Positions 1 through 12,875 of a stretch of 64,000 nt of DNA are shown here, piece by piece. A program made the position numbers and the translations under genes. The number at the start of each line of letters is the position of its first letter. Positions within the stretch are counted from its first letter, which is position 1. The notes under the pieces are model-generated. The model made no database searches and was not told the DNA's origin. It saw nothing but the letters and a program-made list of their open reading frames with translations. The stretch covers positions 8,259,523 through 8,323,522 of the forward strand of contig JAKZAP010000013.1 of the NCBI GenBank assembly GCA_023053575.1, read 5' to 3'. The DNA is from Branchinecta lynchi (Eukaryota; Arthropoda; Branchiopoda; Anostraca; Branchinectidae).

Positions 1-178
1 AGACCAGTTACCACGGTCGGACCGTAGTATCTGAATATCTGATACCACGATAAGTGGCCAGCTACCACGATAACTGCAAAAACGCCTTCTGACCGTGTTA
101 TATCAGATACCACGATAACTCCAAAACGACTTTAGACCGTGGTATCAGATACCATGGTATCTGCAAAAACGCAACTCA
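1..178. repeat. Palindromic TACCACGG/GGTATCTGATACC repeat, copy 1
   Basis: Repeated short palindromes of the form GTGGTATCTGATACCACG alternate with GCAAAAACG spacers. The same arrangement recurs at 27606-27750, 61238-61334, 61570-61652, 62080-62180 and 62305-62495. The copies differ in the number and order of palindromic units, as expected of an unstable or fold-back family. There is no coding potential and no family name that I recognise. Confidence 0.7.
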
Positions 179-1175
179 TATCTGTCACAAGTGTTCATGA
201 TGAGACAATGAAACTTTCAGAACCGCTCAGCTTGAATTTGTCAAATTCATACAGTAGTCTATACAAGCTGTCGGGCAAGAACCACCTCACTATTTAAAGA
301 ACAAGAACGAGGATCGTCACACGGTGCATTGCGAGGAAGATACAAGTTCTTCACTATCAATTTTTGCTGAGCCGCAGTGAACAAAAGATCTCGAAAGGGA
401 CATATTAGGTGGCACGAGTGTCCTGCATTCGGAATCGCATCAGAACGCATCTAGTAGTTTAATACAGCCTAGGAAGGGGAGGGGGTAGTACAGGCGAATT
501 TCAGAGGAATTCTTTTTTTGTTTTTTTTTACGAGACAGTTATCATCAACAAAATAACTAACTTATTTGGCATAAAGAAAAACCTTCCACGTTGCAAATAA
601 GAACTGAATGAAGGATGGTTTTTCAAATATTTATCTTGACTTTTCGTCATCTACCTTTACAACTGATGAAATTCTTCATTCCTCCCTTTTTCCAGCGGAA
701 CCGATTTTCTTAGGCATTTTTCCGCGGTCCACTTGTGGTCGGCACATTTTTGTCAGCTTTTCACGGAAACATGAGCGTATGCCCCACAATCGAACCACGA
801 CTTGAAACTCGCGGAAACGCCGTTTTGCCTGTTTTCGGGCGGTACTTTCAATTGTATTAAAAACAGAAATGATAACTATAAATTTCAAGAAATAAAACTT
901 CAGGCTTACGTCCTAACTATTCTATGCAAAAAGTATCCTCAGGTTTATGTCTGTGTTCTTGGCAAAGTAGCTAATATTATTATTTATGATTTAATCTGCT
1001 GCTAATTTTGAACTTCCCGCCAGATTCGAGGCACAAAATTGAGAATCACCTCGACAGTTGTTCGTCAAATTTGATCCACAAAGCGAGCCACAGAAACTCT
1101 GTTTGTCGCGCAAACACAATCGTGGGTTGGTTTAAGAATATGTTCAATATGTTGTAGAAATATTGAAGAAATAAA

Positions 1176-1193
1176 TTCCTTCCTTCCTTCCTT
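1176..1193. repeat. (TTCC)n microsatellite, possible LINE tail
   Basis: About four and a half TTCC units follow AATAAA and precede an A-rich run. The arrangement AATAAA plus tetranucleotide repeat resembles the 3' end of the LINE at 33713-33749. This could be the tail of a heavily truncated LINE, but no RT-coding sequence is recognisable upstream. Confidence 0.4.
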
Positions 1194-1726
1194 AAAATAA
1201 AAAAAAAAACGATCGCGGAAACACTCTTTACCAGCCACAAACGAGCCGCATACTGTTTGTGGGATTGCGGAAAATCGCCTCTTGGTTATCTCTTTGTGTT
1301 TGATTACTCTCAACAGGTGCTTTGTAATTTACCTCATCTATCATGCCTATCTATAATTTTTTCTTCTCAATTTGCTGCCTACTATGATTATTTCTTATAC
1401 AACGGCATTTTTTAATCCTTTCCTTCCTATCAATATTAAAGCCGCTTTCAAGTCACAGTAATTGGCCTTGCGCCAGTTCAGCACTCGAAGCAGACTAACC
1501 ACTGCTTGTCCACCTCCCCTCATTATCAGCGTTCATCACATATAAATAGAAAAATATACTGATAGATGGAAGAGTAGTTAAATTTCTCATCGTTCAGGGA
1601 GGTTCGCATCTTTTTTTTTTGCTGAAAGAATTAGACACATGTCCTCTATCATAGTTTTAATAAACAACGATGATGGTATGATCGTTGGGGGACTAATAGG
1701 AAATATACTGTAACAAAAAAAATCTT

Positions 1727-1836
1727 GCAGTATTTGCTACTGGGATTAATCTTGTCTCTACTGAGATAAGATAATCTCTAATTCAGATGAATCTTATCCC
1801 AGTAGAGATAAGATTAATCCCAGTAGTAAATACTGC
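1727..1836. repeat. Fold-back element, 46-bp arms
   Basis: The left arm (1727-1772) and the reverse complement of the right arm (1791-1836) agree at 43 of 46 positions around an 18-nt spacer. Transcribed or single-stranded, this would form a long hairpin. It is probably a small MITE or fold-back insertion; I did not find a convincing target-site duplication. Confidence 0.85.
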
Positions 1837-2929
1837 AGTTGACTTTAATCCTTATTCGGAGAAACACTTTATAGGCTCTGAACTGGAATAAGGATATAGT
1901 AGCGTTACAAAATAAGCAGGATTTTCGTACATTCCAGAATCATTTTCTGGTGAGAGAAGCGGAGAAAGCGGGAAATGTACTTTTAGAACCGCTTTTGATT
2001 TCCACCTAGCACGTTCCAGCAGAAATCTACACTTCTAGAAATAATATTCTACTTAAGGCATTACAAAACTTGGTTTATGATAGAACTACAGCACATTATT
2101 CCGTATTATCCAAGCCAGTCTTCCAATCTGGCATGTTTTTGTACTTATTTTTTTTCCAAAGCATCCATATTTCCGCATGATCTTCAAACCATAAAAAAAG
2201 ATACGCATCCTTGTGTCAAACGTTATCAAACTTTTGTTATCTTTCCTGAAGAAATATCACATAAAATCGGCTAAAGTGTTACGGTCCCCAAAAATATAAT
2301 CGTAAACGGTCATAACGTAGATTTTCTGCTAACCCACCACAAGGATGCGGAAATAACCTCACGGATATTATCAAACTTCTGACAGTACAATCTTCTAGAA
2401 GCGCTGTCCAGGAAAGCAGCAATTCTTTCTTGAAAGTAGAAAATCCCGTGCAGAAACTCGGCTAAACACCGCGTCAAACAACAGAAGCTGTTTTTGCTTT
2501 GCTTTAGAGCTCGCGAAAACTCTCCTGTAGGGAACTTAAGAGTGACTTCAGATACTTCCGGTTTGATCCATGTCTCGACCTTAATCTAATCCGACCAAAA
2601 CCAATTCAAACGGCACTTCCCCCTCGTTTACCCACTTATCCGCCCCTTTCTCGCAAGTTTCCCGGCTCTTGCCTCTTCCGGCATTTTTCCCCAGCTTCTT
2701 GTCAAACCAACAATGCATTGCACCAAGCAATCCACTAATCGGGAAAGATGAGGTGGATAGACGCATTGACAGATGAGGTCAGGAGAAGTTTTCAATCTAT
2801 CAGGGAAACCGACATGCCTTCCTGACAGCAGAAAGGCAGAACCGTGACAGTTTGTTCATTACTGGTAGGTCTCTGGCTGTTATCATATTGGCACAGTTAT
2901 TAGGTACGAGTGTATACTCGCTTATTACC

Positions 2930-3050
2930 AGAGCTGGTGGACTCGGACTCTGGACTCGTCTCGAGACGCCTTTTCCAAGGACTCGGTCTTTGACGGAGCT
3001 GTCCGTCCGCCAGAGCTGTGGACTCGGACTCTGGGCTCGTCTCGAGACGG
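2930..3050. repeat. Two-unit minisatellite, ~82-bp period
   Basis: The block AGAGCTG(G)TGGACTCGG followed by ACTCTGGRCTCGTCTCGAGA occurs at 2930 and again at 3012. Each unit contains the self-complementary CGTCTCGAGACG. Open reading frames on both strands across it are by-products of this composition. Confidence 0.6.
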
Positions 3051-3998
3051 TCTCTCTGACTCTGTCTTGTCTCGGACTCGAATTTGCTGGGCTCGCAGCA
3101 GCTCTGCTTATTACCCTCACTGCGAAAACGGGATTATATAGAGCCGGGTTATAGAATAGACCGTCAAACTGAAAATCAGTATTACTGGAGCTGACATAAA
3201 TAGTGGTAACACAATACTATTCTATAGGAGACAAATAGGGGTTTTGAATATTTAATTCACAGTTACTTACTTGTAATATTTGAGCTGAATAGTATTCAAG
3301 TCAAGGTTTAATGGGGCTAGTGTAGATGTCAGACAATTAAGTGAACTGGATAAAATTTGAAATTCAAATATAAGTTTTAGACTCCATATGGTAGCGAAAT
3401 AAAGTAGAAACATAGTTCCGTCAGTGGGCTACTTTATATGACAAAAACTAATGTGCAGCCAACATGGGCAAATTTACGGACTTGCCGCTATAATCGTCTT
3501 TCACCTCGCGTCGTCTATGTGGTTTACGGAAATATGATAAACTTTTTGTTTTATATTCCGTAATTTTTTTTTGGAGAATGCTTCCGTTTTTGCCGGCTAA
3601 AATTGATTTTTTACCATACCTACGGGTTTAATCGGCTTTTATTAATAAAAACCGATTTTTGTCGGCTAAAAACTGGCTAAAACCAAACTGCAGTGATCTT
3701 TTCTACGTGTCCATATTTACTGTTGTTTCTTCGTTGTTTTCCGACTATCCCCCCTCCCCCCCCCCCCCCAGTTGTGACGCCCCTGCTCCCGAGTCCCACA
3801 CTAGGCCCCTACAGGAAACAAAGGTAATGATACTGGTATGAAATTCTAAATTCCCTTTTCTAAAACCGAAGAATCAAGTCTTTCTAGAAAAATTAGCATA
3901 TCTCTTAGCTTCATATTTCTTCCAGCATTACATACTGGGTTTGGGAGGTTAACTACTAAACAGCTTGAGAGGAACAACCAGGAGGAAAATACTCTTAC

Positions 3999-4148
3999 CT
4001 CTCCTTCTTCCCTGCGCTTTTTTCGTTCATTTTTCTTCGCTAGTTCCTCCGCCCTTCGTTGCTCGATCCGAACAATGGACTCCCGTGTAAAAGGTTTAAA
4101 AGGGGGTATAACCCCAATCTTGGGGCGAACAGGGGGGTCGTCATCCAT
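3999..4148 (-). CDS. Voltage-gated sodium channel alpha subunit, first coding exon
   Basis: This 50-codon exon starts at ATG 4148-4146 in a good initiation context (AAG before the ATG, G at +4) and ends exactly at a GTAAGA donor, phase 0. Residues 17-31 read FKPFTRES..RIEQR, the conserved cytoplasmic N-terminal signature of animal Nav channels, where PFTRES is followed by an IE-R helix. A charged K/R/E-rich helix (residues 32-50) follows, as in insect para-type channels. The family forms the pore for action-potential sodium currents in neuronal membranes. Only the cytoplasmic tip is encoded here; the four 6-TM repeats would be on exons to the left. The gene points away from Fas1. The identification rests on one motif-rich exon, and I cannot tell the para-type (Nav1) from the DSC1/Nav2-type channel. 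Confidence 0.75.
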
Positions 4149-6504
4149 CTTGTGGAGGGGACCACGGTCACCGCCAGTCTACAAGTCCTGCCCAAGCGAA
4201 GTCACGCATCGTCAACGACACGAAGCAAAACAAGAGGCGACATTCGACTGAAACATAAGGTTGATCAGAGACGACTCATAAACCAAGAATCTGGAATTTT
4301 CTCACAACACAACACAAAAAGCATCTTGACATGTTCGCAAACCAACTGCCAGTTGGCGGCAGTTGGTCGGTAGCCGGTGGGCAGTCGTCAACAAGTCATT
4401 GCCACGGTTTCAGCGTTTTTCAATAAAACTGCTCTGAAGACGCCTTAAGACAAGTCTGAGTTAATTTAGTAGATAGAATGAGATGCTGATGGGCAGTTAA
4501 AGTTCGTGGAGCAGAGTATTTAAAGGACACCTGAACAATGAAACCATACTTGAACACACCATGGAGAATGCATTTACAGACATGGCCACGGAGAGCATTC
4601 TTCTCCTGAGCGTGACGTTTTCAAAACAGGGATGTCCGTTTCTGGAGGTTTGCACATGCAGGCTCCAAGACAAAAATCGCAATTCATTCGAATCTTATAC
4701 AGCGCTGGCCGGATCATATTGGAATGTCTTCTAGATATATGTTTGGGCTTAACTGGTTAACAAATATTCCAGAAGAAGGGTTGATTGGAGTCTCCAAATG
4801 TCTTCAATTTGGAGACATCTGTTCATTTCTAAAATTGTTCGGTATTGAAATAAGGACAGATGCAAAATCGAGCAAAAATCACAGCTTGGAAACACTATTT
4901 CTTATTTGGATGGGGGTTTCTGCAGGCAGTGTCAACCAAAGTCATACAGATAGGGATGATACTTGGTACTCTTCGTTCAGGTGTCCTTTAAGGATCTCAA
5001 GTTACTTTTGCTAGCCCTTACTGGACACAAAAAAGTCGGTTGCAGATCTGGTGGGCCTGCCTATGAGTCCGGACGTCTCCTTTCTTCCTTCCTGGGACAG
5101 CCAATAAATGGACAAATGTGAAGGTCATAAAAGGCTAATGTGACTATGAACCTCGAGGGGTCGAAAATAAATCAAGCTAAATATGTCTGCAAAACTCAAC
5201 AGATGGAAAACAAGCTTGGTCGCGGACGCACGAAATTCCCCGATACTCTGTGCGATTGCGGATGCCCAAATAGCATTGATACTCGTTCTGCGGACTCCCT
5301 ACACAACTTTTCGAATTTCTCGCTAACAAAGAAATTGGTATGTGCATCGCATGTGTGAGATTAACAATACACAATATAAGTTCGTACCGCACCTGTCGTC
5401 CCGGATTACTGCTATCCCATATGGCTGCAGCTGACCACTCGGTCGTTTTATACGATATCAATACTGAAAGGGTCAATGCACGCCCTGCGTACATGCCAGG
5501 GTAGCCTCGGTTGGAAACCTCTAGGTTTCACCGCCTAATTAATAGGGAAAGAAGTAGCTATTCAGCAACGATTCTGAAATTATCAATTTCCCCTGCGTCT
5601 TCGGCAGTTATCCGACTATCCCTGTTGGGAGAGACGAATAATCTTGCAAGATCGAAAGATTATCTAGTAAGGTTGACTTTCTGACGGCATCTTGAAGGGA
5701 AACAGAAAATTATAGTAAAATCAGTAGGCACCCTCAGCTTGCTAGGAAACTTTCAGCCTTTCGCCAGGTTAATACGGCAAACAGAAGGCTACCTCAGACC
5801 AGTGACCAGGCCCTCTACTTAGGTCTCACCTGCGAGGTCTTCCTTGGGGTTCAGACTAGTCCGAGGTGGCCAAGGTCGACAACCCAGAATACTCACCCTA
5901 AATGTGTAAAATCCGTATTCTCCAAAACTGCAAGTGCAGACACTATCCTATACGGGCTTTCCCACTCGCCACAACATGCCTTGAATACGGACTAATGCCT
6001 ACATGACATATCTATCGTCTATGTAATTAGAAAACACACTAAGAACAGTAGAGATCCTAAAAAGTTCCCGAAACATTGGACTTTCCCATTCCTGTCCTAA
6101 AGTCGATACGGGGAAGACAGCAGTAGCGTATTTGATTTGCGCCGGCGCTCATAGCGCTGCGCCAGGACAGCGCTTTCGGCTATTGATTCGATACACACGC
6201 TTTGACGGCGGGGCTTAAGTTCTGACCATTCTGAACTTGTTTACTAGATAATGGTCGGACAGGAGAATACGGGACAATCATAATAAATTAATGTTTTTTG
6301 AGAGCGTTGGGAAGTCGAATGTGTCTCGGAAAGGAACGGTTGTTTAGAAAACGAGAATTTCCTCATTTGCGGAGGTGGTGCACACATGACTGATATTGCT
6401 AGCAAGATTCCAGGCCAGGTTTTACAGCGAAACTGGAGAAGAGAGGAAACTTCTTCTGTAGTGGCCGATACAGTTACACCCTACCACACCCCACCCTATA
6501 CCCT

Positions 6505-7125
6505 ATAGAGAACAAGATCAAAGGTTTCGACGGGATCCGAGGAATGGAACATTCAATGGACTTCTCGATCCAGACAATCGGGTCTCGTAGCTTTCCGGTC
6601 TCTACTTATCGAGCAAGATAACTAAGTTCAGATATGGATTCAGCATGTATTAATTTTACGATATATCAAATCTGTAATCGACTTTAGAGGGAACTTTGCC
6701 TACTACCAAATCTCTTTTTTTGACGAGATTCCGGGCGAAATGCTTGTCTAAAGTTCAGAAACGAATTCAGCATGTCTCCTTTTCTCTCATTCGAAACATT
6801 AATCATCTTCAGAAAAAACTTATTCTTTTGTTGAATATCCGTTTTTGGCCGGATTCCGGGCGAACAACTTGTTCGGCAACAGAAAAAAGTTCAGATACGG
6901 ATTTAGCATTTTGGATCACCTCTGAATCACCATCCCTAGATACAGGGAAACATAGCCCATCTATAAACATGACCTGTAACCCCAAAGAATCCTTACACTT
7001 TTCAAATGTCATAGCCCCTTCGAGAATAGTCGTACAGTATAATTGTATACCAGTATACCTGACGAATATACAGGAAGACGGCAAAATTTTACAAAGCCAT
7101 CGGTATCCGTCACTAACGTTTTAGG
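6505..7125 (-). repeat. Family B repeat (GGGATCCC-bounded), minus copy
   Basis: Read on the minus strand, it begins with CCTAAAACGTTAGTGACGG, the diverged start of the family. It passes through internal units containing TTCGCCCGGAATCCGG and ends with GGATCCCGTCGAAACCTTTG near 6510-6545. It lies head to head with the plus-strand copy at 7171, about 45 bp apart, so the two could form a long imperfect stem. Confidence 0.65.
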
Positions 7126-7170
7126 ATACAAAAAATGGACTGCGAATAAGGTCGGTAGTACGTCTGTTCG

Positions 7171-8033
7171 TTTTTGGGATCCCAAAACGTAAGTGGAGGG
7201 ATACCTATGATTTCGTAAGTTGTTCGTCTGTCTGTCGGCACGATAACTCTCGAAGAGAGTGATATATTTTGATGAAACTTGGTGTGAGGACAGTTAGTAA
7301 GTCAAGGGAGAGGTCTAGTTCGTAGATGAGCTCTATAGCTCAACATTTAGGGGTGGGGAACGGGGTTCAAAGTAAGGGGAGAACAAATTTATTTTTAACA
7401 GATAATGAGACAACCGATTTAGGTGTAATAAGAGCTGCTGAACAGGAATATGAAAACCATTTTCTTGCCGGACAAGTAGTTCGCGCGGAATCCGGCCTAA
7501 ACCGGAAAATTTGTTAAAAGTAAAAGTTTGACCTGAAGTCGATTAGATGTCCGATTTAGGGGTAAGAAGACATGCTGAATCCGCTTTTGACAATAATTTT
7601 CTACCCGGACATATACTTCGCCCGGAATCCGGCTGAAACCGGAAAATTTGTTAGAAGTTAAAGTTTCATCTGAAGTTGATTAGACGTTCGTTATAGGGGT
7701 AAGGAGATACGCTGAATTCGTCTCTGAGCTTTAATTTTTGAAAGACAAGTAGTTCGCCCGGAATCCAGTCGAAACCGGAGATTTGGCAGGTGTAAGGCAG
7801 GAAGAGTTCCTAAATTTCGTCAAAGTAGATATGACGTATAGCCTAGGGGTAAATATACTCATGCTGAATCAATATCTGAAATTGGTCTTCTGATTAGCCA
7901 TTGGCCTTCTTCTGTTTTTAAATCTTAATAGTAAAAATGTTCAAGGAGTCTGGCGAAGACCGGATATCTACAAGACCCATTTGTCTGGATCAGATATTAA
8001 ATTTGTGGGATCCCGTCGAAACCTTTGGTCTTG
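7171..8033 (+). repeat. Family B repeat, full-length copy
   Basis: The copy opens with the palindrome TTTTTGGGATCCCAAAACGT and continues through a GTCTGTC-rich stretch and GATGAAACTTGG. Three or more ~125-138-bp units follow, each with GGGGTAAGAAGA...CATGCTGAA and CCGGAATCCGG...AAACCGGAAA. It closes with GTGGGATCCCGTCGAAACC. No protein is encoded; the small ORFs are frame accidents. Confidence 0.75.
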
Positions 8034-9039
8034 ATTTTCACGAACAGTTCGCCAATTTCACACAATATTTTTCCCAGCTTGTCTTACACTGGAAGAGACA
8101 CCAAGCCCTGAAGCTTCAATACATGGATTTCTATACCAACGAGATTTGCTTGTGCTTTCTCGACTGGAAGCAGACTCTGTCTTGTACTCATAAGACAGAG
8201 CGTTTAGCCAGTTTTAGGGGTCGCTCTCGATTCCTAGGGACGTTGCTATGGCTGGGCTACTGAGTATTCTTCGAGCTCTTTTGACACAGGAAAGCCTGCA
8301 AATACTTTCATAATACAGGGGTCTTTACTACACCTAAGCTACCTTCAAATTGTTGTGACGAGAATCTAGCATTTTAAATATTTGGTGAGTGTGAACTCAA
8401 GTGCTACCCTACATCGGCTGTTGTCTTAGACCTTCAGCTGACACGGACGGATCTAGAGGTCCACTTTGGACGGGAGGTAGAGGGGTATGAGGGACGACAG
8501 CCGTTTTGACGATGCTGAAAACAAAAATATTAGCTTTTTTCAGACTACATTTCGGCTCTCATACATCCTCCTCCCGAAAACGCAGCCTACAAGTCGACAA
8601 GCAACTTTCGCTAATTTTCATGGTTTTATTATTATAATCTCGTAGAGTCAATCAATACACTTACAGGGACAAGCATGAATGGTCTTTCTTGACCTTAGGA
8701 CAAAACTGGAAAAACTGTTTATTTGTTCGAATTGGCTCTCTTGGTATTCGGCTTGTACTAAGGGCGAATTTTGATAGCTGATCTCAGGAATCTGCTTTTT
8801 CTAAGGACACAATAGAACAGATATACTCCCATAATTTGCGTCTATCTACTAGTGTCTCTTCCCCACAAAATTGTTCTACCCAGTGAATCTATTTTCGCTA
8901 CAGTGGTTTGCAAGACTCTTTCAGGAACAAACAAGAGCTGAAAGCTGATGTGGCACATGCAAGGGTAGTTAGTATGTTTATCAGCTAAGATTCGTACTGT
9001 TATGATTTGGTGAGTCCGAAGAAAAATCTAAAATCTAGA

Positions 9040-10437
9040 ACACGTAGTTTTGTCAACTGTCGAGTTCCATCCAAATCGGATCACTTGTTTTAGAGTTATG
9101 CCTGTCACACGATTTACGCCCCCCCTCCCCCCCCCCTCAAATCCTACCACAGTTGTAGGATCTAGTCAGACCAGAATTGTAATATGCTGGACATGCAGTC
9201 AACTGTCAAAGTTTCAACCAAATTCGTCCGAAAATCCTGCGTGCCACAACCTTTCGGCTCCCGTCTTATAAGTTCCACTACCTGATCTGTCGATTCTACT
9301 CCCCGTGGATGGTCCGAAACTGTCTTTTCCAAGTCAATCTGTTCAAATCCCTCATAGGCATGATCGGTTTGATCATCCTTGCCCGTTTGGAAGTACCCTA
9401 ACTCGAGTGTCGAAAGATTTCAAGTACCCCTACGAAATCCCCCTCCTTAAAGTTGCCGGATATGGTGCTCTTGGCATCTGCTCTTGCGCACTGTTAAGTC
9501 ATATCCGAACCGAGTCACTCTCCTACCAGATTACGAAGCCCAAAACCAGACTCGACCTGAAACAAGGCTTCGCACTGCAATCCGTAATTGTACCAGACCT
9601 GTTCGCCCCGATATCCACTCTACTGACCGGTACCTTTCGTCATTTGTGCAATATTTCGTAAACAATTTTAATTCTGAACTGTGATATTCGTTATTAATTG
9701 TACATAAATATAAATATTTTAAGGTAATTATTGAGAAGTGATTATTAAGTTTTAGCCGTGTTAATAATTGTGTGACGATCCGACGCTAGTGAGTAATTAT
9801 ATGAGCTATTCAGGAAATAAACGTTGTCCACAGAGGTTGTATCCAGTCCAGACCTCAAACGGCACGTCTAGAGCCCAAGGCCTGTGTACATTCTCAGTTT
9901 CCTCAATATCCCTCCGTCCATTTACCTCCTGCAACTCCCCCCACATAGTTCGGATCGGATTCGGACGCATAATAGTAACTTCTGGGGCATTTGTTCCTAC
10001 CACCCATCAAGTTTAACTTGAATCTCAGAACTTTCAGAAATCCTCAAACAACATACCAAGTTTCACCACAACCCCTCCATCCGTTTGGTCTCTTCTTATT
10101 AGACCCCCCCCCCCTCCAGCCTACAACTCCCCCATCGTGGTCGAATGCGGTTTGAACACATAAACAGAACATCTCGGACATCTGCCCCTACCACCTATCA
10201 AGTTCGATTCGAGTCAGATCACCCATTCACTCTTAAGCAGGTTAGAATATCCAGGATTCCCCCACCCTCCACTCCCAACTCCACACGTACGATCAGACCC
10301 GGGAAAGAAAGGTTTTGCCGAGCATTCTGTCGGTTCCATTATCTGCATGCCAAGTTTCATCGTCCTAGCTCATGCGGTGCCCGAAGGATGGGCAGATGGA
10401 CAGACAGTATGATTGCTATATGGCACTATGAAATAAA
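9040..10437 (-). repeat. Family A repeat (hairpin/G-tract), minus copy
   Basis: On the minus strand this begins near ATAGTGCCATATAGC (10437-10420) and contains a GTCTGTCC tract. It then has degenerate units with ACGATGAAACTTGGCA, GAGTTAGGGTACTTCC and G-rich tracts; the C-tracts seen on the plus strand are at 9120-9137 and 10107-10117. It is more diverged than the plus-strand copies at 21787, 43602 and 50105. Confidence 0.6.
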
Positions 10438-11900
10438 ACCAATGTGCTGAAAATTTACAAAATGATAGAAAGAAGTCTGACGTCATTAAGCTCTCTCGGA
10501 GTAATAACATATTTTATCTTGAACATTCATTTTCTTCTTTTCAAATGCTTTAAAGAGTCATGAAAGCAAAGCCAAACGGTTGCAACACTTTGGATGCTAT
10601 AAACTGGCTGATAGAAAATGCATAAGCAACTGAGCAAGGGAAGCAAAAAACTAACAGAAATTTACAGTGTGTAGCTTTAAGTTAACTCATTCTTGTTTCT
10701 GCTTTTTACTGAGTAAAGATAATTGCTACTTTTTTAGTTCATCAACGATCTAGCGCCATTCAAAGCTAGGCGACATGCGAGTATATTATCATACCATGAA
10801 ACTCCTTCTGTAGTCATCTAGGCAGATTGTGGGCTAGACGCGATTAGCACTTGCTACCAAACATTCGAAGTACAATATAATACCCTGAAACTCCGTCTCT
10901 GTGGCCGTCGGGGATTCGTATACGCTAGCACTTGCTACACATTGACAGCCTGTTGAGTAGCCCAAAAAACAACATAATTAAACATATACACTCAGGTTTT
11001 CCTAAAAAGTCCTTTAAAAGCTCTGATTCAAAAACAGTCCAACCTTACCAAATTAAATTGATGTACAGGCATACTTATAGCCTAGCTAGTGGATAGCGAT
11101 GTTCAGAATTAAACAAGATCCAAAGAAGCATACCTGTACTGTGCAACAATATATTATTGTAGGTCCATTTGATTGACTGATTCGGATTTAAGCCATTGTA
11201 AGGAAAGGCTAAGGGAATGGAGAAGTCTGGCCTGAGGCTGTCCTGCTTTCCATGTTCCTTACTTCTTTCACTGACTGGCACTTGTTGGTTCCACTCTGGA
11301 CCACTTTTGGCTTCTTCTACTTCTACTGCTGAGGCTAAACACCGTATTTTGTTTTCTTGGTCTTGCATGATTGATAGCGTAGTAGGCAAATACCAAATAC
11401 AGTGAGTACCATACTATAGTTGTGATCCAGAACAATTGTGATTTGTCTGATTGCTCTCCTAATTATTTCTGTTTCCGGAGCTGGGCTCTTTCTTGCAGTT
11501 TAAAATGATGAGTTCAGACGTGTTGAAGGCTGGTTGTAGGATTTGAATGAGAGAATCAGCTTTTGAAACTTGGCCTCTTGGACATGGGCAAGAACAAATA
11601 ATCAGATAGAACCTCAGTCTCCCTATCTCTGTACCATGACTATACAAAGTCAAGTACTTCCCCAAACCTTTTCTGCTGTGAACGAGCGGAGGTTAGTAGC
11701 TTTGTGACATATCATGTTTGTTACCTCTATAATAGCTATATTGCTTTGATTTGGACGTGCTCAAGAGCGGGCCAACACACGGAGTACGCCTCCTGCATTT
11801 TCTTTCTCTGAGATAAGACGGAAGTAGAGTAGTTGGTGGCTATAGGGAAGGTTTTTTTAATCTCAAAAGATAGAGGTGGGCAGACGATCATTCATTCAGT

Positions 11901-12187
11901 CAGAGGCGTTACTAGACAAACCGTTTGGGGGGGGACGAGGTATTTACCGACTGGCGTGTAATTTTACCAACTTTTACTGCAGAAAAATGACTGTTTTCAA
12001 CAACAAAAATGAGATTTTTGGAAAAAATCGACTGATTTTCAGAAAAATACATTGATTTTTAGAAAAAACAACTATTCTGACGAAAAATCGCCCAATTTTC
12101 AGGAAAATAGACTGTTTTCATGAAAAAAAAATCAACTGACGAAAAATGGCGGCACTTTCCCCCCCTCCCCCAGTCATGATGCCCCTG
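11901..12187. mobile_element. hAT-like MITE, 8-bp TSD CATTCAGT
   Basis: The 287-bp element begins CAGAGGCGT and ends ATGCCCCTG, imperfect terminal inverted repeats. It is flanked on both sides by CATTCAGT (11893-11900 and 12188-12195), the 8-bp duplication typical of the hAT superfamily. The interior is a degenerate array of GAAAAATCGACTGATTTTCA-like units plus terminal G/C tracts. There is no transposase, so it is non-autonomous. Confidence 0.85.
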
Positions 12188-12535
12188 CATTCAGTGAATT
12201 GCAGGGTTAAGGGAAAGTCTGCCGTGGCAGAATGTGGTTGTCTCTAGCAATTGAGTGTAAGTACTGTAAACACTTTGCCCTTGAATGTATAGAAATGACC
12301 CAGAACTGAAACAGAATGAAAAAATAAAAAACAGAAATAGGGACTGAAAGGAGTAAAATAAATGAATGTGTAATACAGACTTATGGTACTTAATACAGAA
12401 CTTCCCTTGTCATCATAATTATAGATTTCTCATTCAACCAACAAATACCCAAAAGTAAAAAGCTACAGTAAATACCTCTAGGTCGGCTCGGTTTTGTTGA
12501 GGTATTCATAGTCGCTGCATAGTACCACTGTTGAC

Positions 12536-12875
12536 CAGAGGCGTCACAGCTGGGAGGGGAGGGGGAGGACGCCCCCCCAAAGCCATTGGCCAGTCGGTAA
12601 GAAATACTGAGTCGGCGTGAAGTGCCGAGATTTTTCGTCAAAGAAGTTGATTTTTGTTCATGAGAACAGTGTTTTTTTCTGAAAATTGGTCGATTTTTTC
12701 TGAAAATCAGTGGATTTTTGGAAAATCAGTTGATCAGTTGATTTTTCAGTTGATTTTCAAAAATGTCATTTTTTTGTGGAATAGTCGTTTTGTCTGCAGA
12801 AAATTCGGTAAAAATTACCAGCCAGTGGGTAAATGCCTCGACCCCCCCCAAACATTTTGGCTAGTATCGCCTCTT
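12536..12875. mobile_element. hAT-like MITE, TSD (C/T)TGTTGAC
   Basis: The 340-bp element starts CAGAGGCGTCACAGC and ends AGTATCGCCTCTT. The flanks CTGTTGAC (12528-12535) and TTGTTGAC (12876-12883) match at 7 of 8 positions. The interior repeats GAAAATCAGTGGATTTTTGG-type units, like the 11901 element, in mirror orientation. The two belong to one family or to closely related families. Confidence 0.75.

Larger units (their letters stand above)
1..3998 (-). other. Presumed intron 1 of the sodium channel gene (partial)
   Basis: This stretch lies downstream, on the minus strand, of the sodium channel donor site at 3998-3993. No second exon with the expected acidic linker or the first transmembrane segment is visible in it, so exon 2 should be left of the window. 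It holds a palindromic repeat (1-178), a short TTCC microsatellite, a near-perfect fold-back (1727-1836) and a small minisatellite (2930-3050). A C-rich stretch ending in GTGACGCCCCTG near 3776 resembles one end of a hAT-like element whose other end I cannot find. Confidence 0.5.

Noticed and set aside
2800..3154. Overlapping ~100-codon ORFs on both strands
   Set aside because: Both span the CTCGGACTCTGG minisatellite, whose composition keeps frames open; there is no splice context or family match.
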